From Citrus sinensis (Eukaryota; Streptophyta; Magnoliopsida; Sapindales; Rutaceae): a stretch of 64,000 nucleotides of DNA. Shown here piece by piece: positions 50,201 through 61,852 of this stretch (positions within the stretch are counted from its first letter, which is position 1; each line of letters begins with the position of its first letter). The DNA lies in the NCBI RefSeq assembly GCF_022201045.2, contig NC_068564.1, positions 3,348,001-3,412,000 on the forward strand, given 5' to 3'. The translations under genes and the position numbers were made by a program. The notes beneath the pieces were generated by a model, which was given only the letters and a program-made list of their open reading frames with translations, made no database searches and was not told where the DNA came from.

Positions 50201-53200
50201 AGGGTGGTAAAGTACCTTGTCAGGGCAGCCTTGTGTGAAAATGTTCTTGCTAAATAAAATTTTTGTTAAGAAAATATAGTACGCATATTATCCTTTCTTG
50301 ACCATTACAACTCACTAGTAATATGTGACAATGCCCAAGGAATGCATGTGATTGCCTACGTGCATTATGTTAATTGTGTTCAACAGTAAAAGATGGCGTT
50401 TCTATATCTTAACAGGGATGCACTCTTAGTGAGCTAGTTTTTTAGGGTTTTGGGATATTTTATCTTTGCAGTTTCTAAGTGTTCTGTTTATATTGGGACT
50501 TCTCGTCCTTTTTTGTGGATTTGTAATCCTCCTAATCCTTGTACATATTTCTTATAGTTATATTTAATCTTTGTTTCTTAGCCAAAAAAAAAACAGTAAA
50601 AGATGGCGTGAAACTGGCTGCTTTGATAGACGCTTACAATTCCCTCCTCAACCCTTCTCTATTATCACGATCCACACCCCCTCAGTCCCAAAACTAAGTA
50701 CCCTTAAAAGAGGCACGATGTTCTAGAAAGTTCCACAATTACTACAACCCTTCCTATCAAACAAATTTGAGACTTTTTGTTGTGCTTATCTTGCAATTTA
50801 ACAAAGGGCATAGCAGTGATAATATAAAAAGATTGATTGACTTTTATGATAATAGTCAAAAGTATATAGACAGCCTATGGACAAACCTCAGTAATCATTT
50901 CTGGGCGAATAGACTGCCGAAGTACACACAGAGCACCATTTTTTCCATGGCCAGAGCAGCAAACCTGTCAAATAACACAAGAGACAAAATATCAGTTATT
51001 GAGAAAATAGTACCAATGGACCAAAACCAAACCAAAACATAAAAAAAGAAACTGCAGAAAGTAATCCAAGTTCTTGAACTGTGATATAATGGTCCCATGA
51101 ACATAAATTGACTAAAATGAAATCCAAAAAGCAGGCTAACAGCAGGTCTAAGCAACAGCAAGCAAGCATATAAAAACCACTAAAACTAGCAAAAAGATGC
51201 CAAGGAAACTTGTTCAAGTTGAAGCATGCAGCAGTTCATTCTTCTATGCTCCTTTCCTTTGATTATGCAGATCCAAAAGAGTCAAAACTGGGCTTGCAGA
51301 ACTAACCAGTTCATAATTACTTTGTTTGGAAATTCCAGTTGCACTAGCATCAGCATTTATTCTCAGGCCATAAGAGAAGTCCTTCAAAGGTCCAATGTTA
51401 ACCAATGAATCCCTCACAGCAAAAGAGAAAGTTTTCTGCAGTCACAAGGGAAGAAAATAACATAATTGGGGTGAAAATAAACTTCAAAACTATATGGTAG
51501 ATTAATAGATTAAGTGTCTATTCCGATAAGAAGATTAAAAAAGAAAACACCTCTTCATAATAAATGCCAGCACTAAAGATATTTGCAACTCAACCAATTA
51601 TCATTAAAGATACTTGCAACTTAAATATTAACAATCTACTTAACTTTTTTTGAGAAAGAAGTTTACAATTATGTTTTCTTATCACCCTGTCCTTGGGCAA
51701 AATACTAGACAATCATAAAGAAAGGCCATGAAAAAACAGCAACTTTTCAAACCAATTAGACAAGCAAATTTCAGAACAATTACTAATCAGTAAGTTTCAG
51801 TGAACGACAGAAATATAAAGCAGCAATAAGCGTCAAGGCAGTATATTATTATACATGATTAAAATCATAAAGGGTTAATTAATCCCTACACAAAGCTATT
51901 TAGTTGCAAGAGGCTCAAATACATTAATGATGCAAGGTTCAGAAACACAAACCCAAGGGCTTAACACAGTTAATTAATTGGAATAAAGAATGATGGTATA
52001 CAGGAGATCACAATTGAAAAGAGGAAAACAGACTTTTGAGTTTTGAAAATTTCTGCAGCTAAATTCTGCAGCAGCTGATAAGTTGTAAGAGTATTCTCCT
52101 CGACTAGAATTGTACAGCCACCATTGCTTAATTATAAATATTTCAACTAAAAAATACTAAACAAAAATGTTAATTTTGTTATTGGCGTTCCTTTAGCTTT
52201 CGCAAGTTACTGGACTGGTATAGTATTTTGGGGTATAAATATGCTGATTTGGTTTTGTATAGTTGGTAGGTAGCTAAGGGTTTCTTTTGTTACACTTGTG
52301 GACCGCTGCTTCACCTTTCTATCTTCCCTTTCTTTTTGACAGAATTCTTTGTTTCCTACCAAGAAGTACTGAGAAAAGTTCAAAAATCTTGAGGACAGTA
52401 AATAACCTGTGCTGATTCCGTGTTATTTGACGCTGAACCGTATAAAGAAAGCTCTTCACCATTAACCATATCTTGCAAGGCATCAGAAGAAGACCTCCGC
52501 AATCTCTTCGTTGAAGGAGCATCAGCTTCAATATCTCCAAACTGATGAAGTGAAAACAGCAGAAATTAGTCCCATATAAATTTTTAAGAATAAACAATAT
52601 ATATATATATATATATCAAACAAATTAGAAAGAGAATAATGAGCATTTCTTCCAATGAACCATTGTTGGTATAAAAGCAATTGTTTTGATGAGCAAAGAC
52701 ATGTTAACTTTCATGACCTGTCAACTGAAAAATTGAAGGTAGCAAGATGAAATACATAATCAACTCAAATAGCGTAAAAATTAAAATGTCAAAAATATTT
52801 ATTGCAGCCGAAGAAAGATCAGAAATTTCTAAAGCCCCATTAATATGAATTCCATCACAGCAAGTAGCAAACTGAAGTTGACGACTTCCACACACCTCTT
52901 CCTTCGGACCTGATGACAACATTGAGGTGCCCGATCCACAAGTAAATTGCACAAGCAGACTGTCTCCCAACCGACTACCCAAAAAGAATAATGAATTTCC
53001 AATAGTTGTAATGTCCTGTAAGTTCAGTAAATTTTCAAAAAACTTATAGATTAGCACCAAAAGTAAACCAATAGTCTAGACAGATTCAAACCAAAAATAA
53101 ATCAGTAAGAGGGGTCCAGTGGATACAACTAACCGAAGTAAGTACAGAAGGATTGGTCTTGGAAAGATCAAGTCTCTGCACAACCCTTCAAAGAGAAAGA

Positions 53201-56200
53201 AACAAATAATACGAACTATACAATATGATACATAATTGCTTACATGAATACAATCAGAAGAATATCTGCCTTTTTACATGCTACCAAACAACTATCATAT
53301 TACATAATTCCAATGTATAAAAGTATCACCTAATCACAATACCATTACTTGTATTGTAGCTTATAGAAACTTAAAATATGAACCATTTGAATTGAAAAAG
53401 GCAAATTCCTACCGGCCATCATAAACAACGGTCAGAAGTACTAAATCTCCAGTTTTTGTTGACAGCAACGCCACGTCATTTTGCAACCAAGTAGCATGGG
53501 CAGCATCAAGTTCCACACTGAAACTTGATCTTGGCAGCTCTTGACTGAAATGAAATTAAAAAATAAAACAACATGAATAGAAATAAGAATGCAACTGCAC
53601 TAAAGGAGCTCCAAATCAAAATTTAGACAATTACTTCTTCCCATACAAGGGAAATGAAGAATTAGAGATTTTTTTAAAAATCCGTATATGAAAACAACCC
53701 TTGGATCCTGAGCAACAGGTTATAACTAAACAAAATTAAAGTACACTAACATGAAGATCCTGGTTTCCTAAAAGTTCCAATCTCAAATAAAAGCACAAGT
53801 CGCATGCAAATAGTCTATTATTATAAACCAACAACAAAAATTTTAACTAATTTGTAATGGGGTGGCAAAAAAAGAGGATAGATTCATGACCTGCTATCAA
53901 GAGAAACGGCATAATTATTTAAAGCCAATGCACATGAAGCTGACTGCACAAAACGAGAAACTAAAATGTTATTAAGCATATAGATGAATTTGCGAAGACT
54001 GCAGCAATACATCAGTCAATGAAAACCCCAAAAGAATAACAAAAGAGGAAAACAAATTGAGTATACCTGACTATGATAGTGAATTGTGTTTGCACCAACC
54101 ACAAGAACACCACCAATTGGAGATGGCACTGCAAGTAGCTTGTAAGCATCATGAGGGAGATTCTGGCAAGTCAAAATGCTGTTAGAATGTAAACGAAAGT
54201 ACATCTTTTGACTACAACAATGCCATATATTGGCTAATTTGAGGACCATAAGGCATAGCCTAATGTTCATCAATATCTTCAGCACCAAGAATACAATAAA
54301 TTTCAACATTTCACCACAAGAGAGCTAAAATTTTGTTATCGTAGATGTGGAAGGTAGAGGATGAAAAACATTAATGTTTTGAGACAAAATGTGAACATTG
54401 TCGTATTCAGCTGTGAACCCTTTATGGCGCAGTCTTGTTGCATAAACTTACTACCGTTTACATTAGAGCAATCTTTATGGGCATTATCACAGTCTCAATG
54501 TTCTAAAGGACATTACTAGATATATTATGGATATTAGAGTAACACTAAGTCTCCAGAGATAACAAATATAATTGTAACTTCTAAGTTGATTTAGTCCTAT
54601 TCAGCTGCAGTGTTAAAGAATAGTCAGATCAACCGTAGATATTGAAATTGTGACTTTTAAGATATTTAGCATTCTAAATTGCGACTTTTAAGATATTTAG
54701 CATTCTTACAGATAGATTAAATCCAAATCAGAACATACCATGGCTGACCATATAAGAGGATGCTGCTTTAAAGTTGTACTGATACTTAATGCAGAAATCA
54801 TACAAGTATGGTGCTTCCATGAGACTCGCCCAGCCCAAGTAAGCTCTCGCTCATGAAGTATGACCATCACAGGCTCAATATAACCTGCAGATTATATAAT
54901 ATCAGAAAGTGGCCAAGCTCCAATTAAGAAGCTGAAAGGCAAGAGCCAATCAGTGTAAACGGTATAGTTTTTACTTTTTGAACTATAAAACTTCATTTAA
55001 AACCATTAATTTACAAATTAGAGTAGTGCTACACATCCAAAATTTTTTATCCCAAATGATGTGGCATTCATCAATTGGTTGGTGAGATAATACAATTATT
55101 TCACTTGAATCTTGTAAAGAATTACCAACCACTCAATTAATGCCACATCATTTGGGATCAAATTTAAGATTAAAAAACTTGGGATGTCTATCACTACTCC
55201 ACAAATTAATATGAAAAGCACCCTTCAGCTAGATATTTTAATTACACCACCAGGAAAGTGATTAAAATTAAGCACATCATTCCAAGCACAGAAGTCAAAG
55301 AATGGAGAACCAAATTCTTCACCCAAAAGCTTAAACTTACTGGTAAAGCCCTAAGAATCATGTTTAAAATTAAGCACTAACACCCCCCCTCACGTGCAAG
55401 GCACATACATAAAATAACGACAACATGAAACATTACAACAACCACAAACACAACTTATTACGATTTAATTAAATTAGGGGTTTGAAAACACAACCACTTG
55501 ATCAAACTGGCTTTAATACTACGTTAAAGGATCGTTTGACCTAAAAGCCAAACTTAAATGTAAAACCCAATAATAATATTTTAATCACTAACTCAGATAA
55601 GTCCTTATATTCTATCACATTAAAATTAAGATGCTCACATCCTCAAATACTTTCAGTTTAAGAACCATAAAGAACCAGAAATTAACCAGACCTGATAGAT
55701 TAACAAACTTATGGCAAATATCTGTAACAGCATCAAACACACAGGAAAATAAGAAGACTGGTTTGTAGATCAGAAAGTTTTATGACTTGGGGCAGGTACA
55801 GCAACTTGAAACAGAGGAAGAAGAGTCAAAGAGTAGTTTAAAGCAGAAACTTGAACAGAAAACCCAAAAAGACAAGGCGAGAGAGCTAAAAAGATAAGAA
55901 CAAGCATCAAGTGATTATAAAGATTAAAGCAATACCAATACTATTTGTGAAACAACAAGCATCAAATCAAAAAATGATTAATAACACATCCAAGGAGCTT
56001 GTAACAGAATTCAGAAATATTAACTCATTCTGCATTTGCCAAAAAAATGAAATTACATTCTTTTTCAGAATTACCTAGACTAAGAACCAATCAAACTTCC
56101 GATCAAATTTACTTGCTAGCCACAACTAGAACAAATTAAGACCGGCTTAAGTTGACCAACAAAACTAACTAAACCTAGTATATAGATTTATACATGACCA

Positions 56201-59200
56201 AGTGTAACCAGCTAATGACCAAAAAGCCAAAAGAAAAACAAAAAAGGAGGGGAAAAGATCAAAATTTATCTTGGACAGCCAGAATCACTATGTCACTGTC
56301 GTGTCCAAAAACCTAGACTCTGTATATGTATAGTTTTCATGGAAGACTGGACTTTCTATTTTATTACGACAATAAATTAAGAATCACATAACTTTGAAAT
56401 GGCTCAAAGCAGATTACCTTTATTTTCAGCTCTCAAATTTGCTATTTGATTTATATTGGATGTTTGCATCGTAAAATTGAAAAGATCATACACTTATATG
56501 CAGTTGATATCCTGCATCCACTGTAACTCTCGTACTCGAAACAAAAATCTACAGATAACATATATAAATAACATGCATACATACATATTCATTTACTCAT
56601 TATCATATTCATGCGCCATTGTGACACGAATCAATAATATATATAAGTTAGACACACTCACCATGTACAAATATGAAGTCTTTTACATGCTTCATGTCCA
56701 AATCTCTTAAGTTGATGACATGAGATGATTCTATGCGAGCAGAAAATCCACCTCCTGAACCAAAAGTATCTTCATCTCCAACCAAACCAGATCCACCCTG
56801 ACAAACAAGTTTTCTAATAGTCAAAATAAATAAATAGACAAAGCCTAAAACCTTTAAGTAATCTACGCATAAAACGTTTAAGCCCAAAAAATTAAAAGAT
56901 TCAATTGTCCATTAAATGAGTGGAGCCTTTGCTGTTTTGGCAATACAAGAGAGGAACATTCGGTGCATCTAGCACATTGACATTTTCTAAAACTTCTGTG
57001 TAATTCATCATCAGATATGTAGGGGTAAGAAACCAGCACTCTGACTTCTATCGCTAAATCTTCAATTGAACAATGCATCTAGCATTAATTTATTAATAAC
57101 GAATATGGGTCACTTTATTCTAGCTGCAATCCTGCTTCAGTTATATCCACACCGGTAGCAGACCATCCCTATGACTGACTAATCAGATACCCGAGATGCA
57201 GTAAATTACAATAAGACTATGCATCAGCGAAAAAAATTAGGAATTTTCCTGAAAGAAACAGGCCGCTTCTTAACAGTGAGATTCAATGGGTTCTTCAAGA
57301 AAGAATAGAGGATGATCCTCTTGGACAGATAAAGAATGATCTCCTTGAAAAGTTTTTAGCTGCTACCAAGAGGTCAGTCCTAAGCCACCTGACAATATAC
57401 AAATACTCGTGATGCTCAATTCAGTTCTCTCAACATTCATTATTTTCGCAAAAGTCAATCTCAACTATAATTTTCTAAGAATTGTCTCACAAGCTCTTTA
57501 GTGTAATATGATTCATCTAAATAATATCTAGGCACATTATGAGATACTTTATTCCTGTAAAAATGTTTGATCAGTTGAGGAAGAAGATTGTATGAAAGTG
57601 AAGTCAGGATTTTGATATCTGTGTCTCATAGACATTTTTCCTTAAAGAGATACATAGCTACAACTATTTAAAGATATACAGGAGAAAAAAGAGACCTGAG
57701 AAGCCTTTAGAATTATCATTTGCAATCCATAAACAAGAACGCCGCCGCACCTGCCTTGAGGATCAACCTTTACCAACGGGCCTCTTGCAAATGATTCTCT
57801 ACCTCTTTTCAAATGAAGCCACTCTGGACTCTCAAAACAGTGCATAGAGCTGAAAAAGGAGATCAACATCTATGAACAAGTATCATTATTATATATTTTT
57901 CTTTTGGGATAAGAATATAAATAAATATTATCAACCAATACATGCAAATAAACTATCATCAAAGAGAAAGCAAGAGTATAACAAAAGGGAGATCATATTG
58001 CACCATGCGCATAATTCTCATGCAGTAAAATAGTTTATAGAGGATAGCCTATCTATTTGAGAAAAGCATCTAGGAAGCATTACTTAGGAAACTAAGTAGT
58101 ATACCAACTCAAGACAAACAAACCTTAAAACCAATCAATAAAAAATAGAAATTACTAGGAAATAGGACACACTGAAGCTTGTTCAACATAAATATGCCAA
58201 GAAGCCACAGATTTCAGATAATATATGCATTTTAGATCAAAATCTCATGTTTCCTATGTTGCAAAAGCAAGAGGCCAAAAAAACAAAAAGAACTTGCACA
58301 AATGTCAGCTGCTCCAATTTATTGTTATATAAGTTACCATAAAATATAGTTTAACCTTTGGAATTAAGAATATTTTAGCCTCTTCACATTTCTCCCACAA
58401 TTTACAGCCAGCATCTCATCTTCTGCCCCTTTCTGAATGCAGAACTGTAAAGCCCACCAATAGAGGCCGTTTGAAAAGTAAATATTATACAGCCGGCCAT
58501 GAAATACTATGAATCGACGGAACATCTGTTTGTTTATTTAACCATGGCCGAATCTATTGCGTTTTCTGAGAGAAAAAAAATCTCAAGCTCAAATTCCTTT
58601 TAAGTTCTTGATTTCTGAATATGTGCCAGTATACTTTCTTTCAGTTATCCAATTCATCCTAGCAATCCAGTCAAGCAGAATTGGCGGTTAAGATACCATT
58701 TTGGATTGAGCTTTCACTAGTAACAATTAGATAGCTTGCTTCCTGAATGGTAGTAAGAATAATAAAGACGGGTACCTTGTGAAAAAGATTTGAAGAGCAG
58801 GTAATAAACAAATGTTCAGCATTTGCAGTTTTTGACTGCCTGATACATGCAGGCGAAAAAGAAAGCGCTCTGACTGGGCCACAGCATGATGAAGAATTTG
58901 CAAACTGATCAAACAGTTGAAGTATGTATTGGGCTAAAAGAAAAGGAATGCTACATGCGCAAAAATGGGACACTAGTTTGTCTTTCAACAGATTTGATGA
59001 TTGGCTGACACTCAAACAAAACCACCACATTGATGTAAAATGACAGGTAAAATAATTTCCTAATACATGGTAGCCCATGGTGATGCCTCCTCTACTGCCG
59101 CATGAATTAGAAAATTAAACTGATTATATTATTCACCAAGAAATGATACAAGCAAACCATTCAATTGGAAAAACGAATTCCAAACTTGCAATAACACAAC

Positions 59201-59959
59201 AAAATAATGATCAATGTGAACAAAATTTCTATAATATATTTCATGTCATATCCTGTACAAATCGTGAAAGTATACAACGATAGTAAGTAATGAAGCAAAC
59301 CAAAACTATCCTATCAAGAAAGGCCGGTAATGATATCTTTACGTGATACGAAGTCCGTGAATTGAATCGTCAAACTCCAGAACCGAGATTTTTGCATCTT
59401 CAAACGCCAAAATAATGGAATCCCTTCTTCTAGAATTGTCAGCCCCTCCTTGGGATAGTATCGCTAGTGATTCCACATTACCATGCAACCTACAAAACAA
59501 TCCAAAAACAAATTCAAAAGCACACCCAAATAAACAACAGAACTTTTGTTTCTGTCTATTTGTCAAAATAACCAGCAAAATTTAACATACTCCACTCGTA
59601 AGTGCTTTTACAAAACAAAGCAGCAAAGCCACGAACCTGTAATGGCAAACGAGCTCGAGGGAAGCAGCGGAGATGCCGTCCATTAAAACGCGGCGTTTTG
59701 TTTCTCCAGAATTTTTGGACTCTTTACTGCCCTCTTCTTGAACCCTAACTACATAAATTTCAATAACGTTAGCGGCCGTGACGACGAGATTAGGAACGGG
59801 GCCGATTCCGCGCTTGGAGGGCAGCTCGGAATCGAGTTCTTCGGTTTGAATTAACGGAATTTGGGGCACGTAGTCGGCACGTGAGTGGGTAATGAAACCC
59901 GACCCGCAATTGGCTATGCCGGTCGGCCAGTGCATCATTTTGTAGGCCGCGAAGCTCAT
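38299..59959 (-). CDS. CPSF160: CPSF160, cleavage and polyadenylation specificity factor subunit 1
   Basis: Large scaffold of the nuclear pre-mRNA 3' end processing complex; with CPSF30 and WDR33/FY-type subunits it positions the complex on the poly(A) signal. Coding exons in transcript order: 59959-59637, 59489-59343, 57849-57696, 56797-56662, 54884-54739, 54162-54067, 53943-53891, 53544-53413, 53185-53134, 53015-52896, 52541-52407, 51435-51307, 50964-50887, 49911-49771, 49190-49096, 48257-48061, 46898-46111, 45175-45095, 44994-44929, 44827-44750, 44012-43782, 41791-41660, 41487-41311, 40049-39864, 39271-38886, 38413-38299. All are GT-AG and in phase, total 4374 bp, 1457 residues, close to the family length. 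It begins MSFAAYKMMHWPTG and ends LALGTSFL. The N-terminal half is the MMS1_N-like propeller; the last third is the CPSF_A domain (FILLGDIHKSIYFL, CFATEFLIDGSTLSL, FALLFGTLDGSIGCIAPLDE). A basic patch TKRLRRSSSD sits near residue 480. No breaks are seen. Introns hold several repeats. Confidence 0.97.
39390..39720. repeat. interspersed repeat in CPSF160 intron (AAGCTTAA family), copy 1
   Basis: The region has AAAAGCTTAA-type ends and the internal words ATGGGAGATTCAAACACAAG and CTTGGTAACATGTTAAATTA. Similar but diverged sequences occur at 40780-41090 and 55300-55600. The family is a widespread plant interspersed repeat; class undetermined. Confidence 0.45.
40780..41090. repeat. interspersed repeat in CPSF160 intron (AAGCTTAA family), copy 2
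   Basis: It shares AAAAAGCTTAAGCTAATG at one end and ATGGGAGCTTTGAACACAAG inside with the other two copies, in the same orientation as copy 1. Confidence 0.45.
42420..43500 (-). mobile_element. degenerate LINE (non-LTR retrotransposon) fragment with reverse-transcriptase zinc-binding region
   Basis: On the minus strand, 43091-42693 encodes a recognisable RT zinc-binding (zf-RVT) region: IPPKIQVFLWALAQGKLNTG, then WCVLCKKSAETSNHLFLYC with its Cys-x2-Cys...His...Cys pattern. Upstream sequence, 43346-43125, fits the preceding ORF2 part (KFNFKRNLNDREAEELATL) in another frame. Frameshifts and stops show it is dead, and the 5' and RT-catalytic portions are missing. Sequence at 42420-42600 recurs at about 48640-48835. 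It lies antisense-neutral (same strand) inside a CPSF160 intron. Confidence 0.8.
47435..47482. repeat. short tandem duplication in CPSF160 intron
   Basis: A unit of about 24 bp, containing GTAGGAGTCAATGGGTGTGG, occurs twice in tandem. Confidence 0.75.
47637..47848 (+). mobile_element. retroposed poly-A sequence (LINE 3' end), copy 1
   Basis: This matches 50400-50591 over its length, including CTTGTACATAT and TTTGTTTCTTAGCC, and ends in about 14 A residues. No target duplication was found, so the 5' limit is approximate. Confidence 0.6.
48640..48835 (-). mobile_element. second fragment of the intron LINE family
   Basis: About 190 bp, similar to 42420-42600. Shared words include ATACGAAAGTATAC and ATGAATGAAGAAAAA. 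Orientation is taken from the coding part near 42.7 kb. It is a short non-coding remnant. Confidence 0.6.
50400..50591 (+). mobile_element. retroposed poly-A sequence with 16-bp target duplication, copy 2
   Basis: It is flanked by exact copies of CAGTAAAAGATGGCGT at 50384-50399 and 50594-50609. It ends in TTCTTAGCC plus a run of A residues. The target-duplication length and poly-A tail are those of L1-style retroposition. No tRNA-type boxes are seen, so a 5'-truncated LINE is more likely than a SINE. Confidence 0.85.
52586..52616. repeat. AT dinucleotide microsatellite
   Basis: About ten or more TA units in a CPSF160 intron. Likely length-polymorphic. Confidence 0.8.
54648..54712. repeat. 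tandem duplication of about 31 bp in CPSF160 intron
   Basis: The unit GACTTTTAAGATATTTAGCA with flanking AAATTG is present twice in tandem. Confidence 0.75.
55021..55199. mobile_element. 179-bp MITE with ends GAGTAGTG in CPSF160 intron
   Basis: Inverted-repeat arms start GAGTAGTGCTACACATCC on the left and the complement of GAGTAGTGATAGACATCC on the right. They share the inner word CCCAAATGATGTGGCATT. Flanks TACAAATTA (55012-55020) and CACAAATTA (55200-55208) form a 9-bp target duplication with one mismatch. Its ends resemble the 25745-25946 element, so both belong to one MITE superfamily. Confidence 0.85.
55300..55600. repeat. interspersed repeat in CPSF160 intron (AAGCTTAA family), copy 3
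   Basis: It contains CCCAAAAGCTTAAACTTACT, a C run followed by CTCACGTGCAAGG, and the GTTTGAAAACACAACCACTT word typical of this family. It adjoins the GAGTAGTG MITE. Confidence 0.45.
57216..57412 (+). pseudogene. exon-like coding fragment on the strand opposite to CPSF160
   Basis: Within the CPSF160 intron 57695-56798, the plus strand has an open frame of about 65 codons with strongly protein-like composition: FPERNRPLLNSEIQWVLQER followed by IEDDPLGQIKNDLLEKFLAA. A possible donor, AAGAG|GTCAG, sits at about 57371. I do not recognise the family. It may be a captured exon of another gene. Confidence 0.35.
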
Positions 59960-61852
59960 TTTTTAGGAATTTTAAGGTTCGAATTGAGGAGTGAAATGTG
60001 AAAGCGAGTAAGCGTTTTTTAATGTCGAGGGGTTTTGGGTGTGAAGTGAGTGAAAGCTTAAACCTAGTTTTTGTGTTTGGCGGGAGGACGCTGATGCTTC
60101 TCTAACTCTTCACTTATGTTGATGACTCGATTGATGCAGCGAATAAGGGTGATTTTGTCCTTGGGGCACAAAATAATTACGGGTGAAACAAATAAATAAA
60201 AATAAATGCCCATTTTTCCAATTATTTTACATTTCTTTATTATTTATATATTTAAAAAGTTAACTCTTTCTGTTCCCAAATTTAATTCTTTTAATTAAGA
60301 AGAGAATCTTATTGTTTTGACCAATATAAAGGAGTGGATTAATGCATAATTTAGCATAAATAAAATTACATCATTTATTTGATTTTTTTCAAGATAAAAT
60401 AATTAATTATTACATCTATATTAATTAAGAAGAAAATCTTATTACTTTGACCGCTGTAAATGAGTGGAATGAATGCTTAATTTAGCAGAAATAAAAATAG
60501 CATCATTTATTTGAGATTTTTCTTTTTTTCTTTTTTTTAATGATAAAAAAATCAATTTTTAAACGGAACATTTTGAATGGAGTCCAAATGTCAATTTCTT
60601 CCTCTATCCTCGTTGCAACGGCTCTTTCATCCCCATATAAAGTTATAAACATAACATCATTAATTCACTTTTGTCTCTCTCAAATTTCAGTTCTCAACAG
60701 AGAGAAGCAACTTTCGATTATCTCCATAATGATTTATGAATTTTAGCATCCGGTATTTATTTTATTTTGATTCAAGAATTAAAGCATTTGGGTGGTGCTT
60801 AGATTAAAGAAAGGTAAAGAAATGGGAGCATGGAAAGGTAAACGAAATGAGAAAAAAAAAAAAAAGAGAAGAATTAGAGTGAAAGTAGAGGTGTTCATAA
60901 TTTAATCTAATTTGATCAATCCGTCTAATCTATAAAAATCTGATTTGTAAAAATTTGATCCGTGGATTGGTGGATTGAACTAAATTAAAAATTTAATAAT
61001 CCGCAATCGCTGGATTGGATATGGATTTACTTTTGTAAATCCATATCCATCTGTAAATCTGTAAAAAAATAAAAAGTATTTATTTAATTAAAAAATAAAA
61101 CTTGTAAATATATCATTAATACTCAGTAGTAGTAGTAGTAGTAGTATTATAATATGCATAAATATTAATTAAATTTAATGAAATAGAAAGAATATAAAGT
61201 ACATAATAGTAAAAAAATTAATTTCATATTTAATGATCGTAATTTCAAGTTTGATGGTATCACTTTCATGTTCATTATACTTAAATTGACTTAATTAAAT
61301 CATTATAGGTTTATGATCCTATGTTTCATATTTATTGCAGTAAATTTCAAGTTAACATTATTTCATGTTTAACGGTCCATACATCAAGATCAATGGTAAG
61401 TGTTTCGTATTTATTGTATCGTGATTTGCATGATTTTTATGATTGTAAGTTTGTGATCCTTTATTGCATTAAGTTTTATGAATTAGGTAAAGATGAACTA
61501 ATTAGATAGAAAGGAAAATATGTTTCGAAGCAATGTGAATAAATAATTTGATCAATAAAGGGTCAAGTATGAGTCAATTTAGACAAACAAAATGCAACAG
61601 AAAACCTAAGGTTTAGATTTGGGATTTTGGGATATAGATGATGAAATCGTGGTTAATAAATGGTAAATTGATGTTTAAAGGAAGAAAAATAATGTGCAGA
61701 TGTTGATATTGGCAATAAAAACTTAGAAAGTGATTGATTTAAGTGAGATAGAGAGAAAAAGCCGTAGTTAGAGAGAGAGACGGAATAACATAGAAGTGCA
61801 AGAAGAAACCCTTTAACAGTGACTAGGACTCACGAAATAGTTGAATTGAGCC
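59960..61852. other. CPSF160 5' flank and intergenic repeats
   Basis: The promoter and leader of CPSF160 should lie in about 59960-60150; no clear TATA box is seen, as is common for housekeeping genes. A diverged tandem duplication of about 125 bp covers 60293-60520. Sequence at 60885-61060 starts AGAGGTGTTCATAAT and is full of AATCCG/GGATTG words, like one half of a hAT-type MITE, but the other end is not found. An AGT microsatellite lies at about 61125-61146. Confidence 0.5.
60293..60520. repeat. diverged tandem duplication, about 125-bp unit
   Basis: ATTAAGAAGAGAATCTTATT with the following sequence to about 60393 recurs at about 60424-60520 with roughly 85 percent similarity by eye. Confidence 0.75.

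Noticed and set aside
58671..59078. 135-codon minus-strand frame
   Set aside because: It lies within the CPSF160 intron between exons 59489-59343 and 57849-57696 and does not fit the protein; splice phases exclude it.
60885..61060. Possible hAT-type MITE starting AGAGGTGTTCAT
   Set aside because: Only one end is visible; no inverted partner within the next kilobase.
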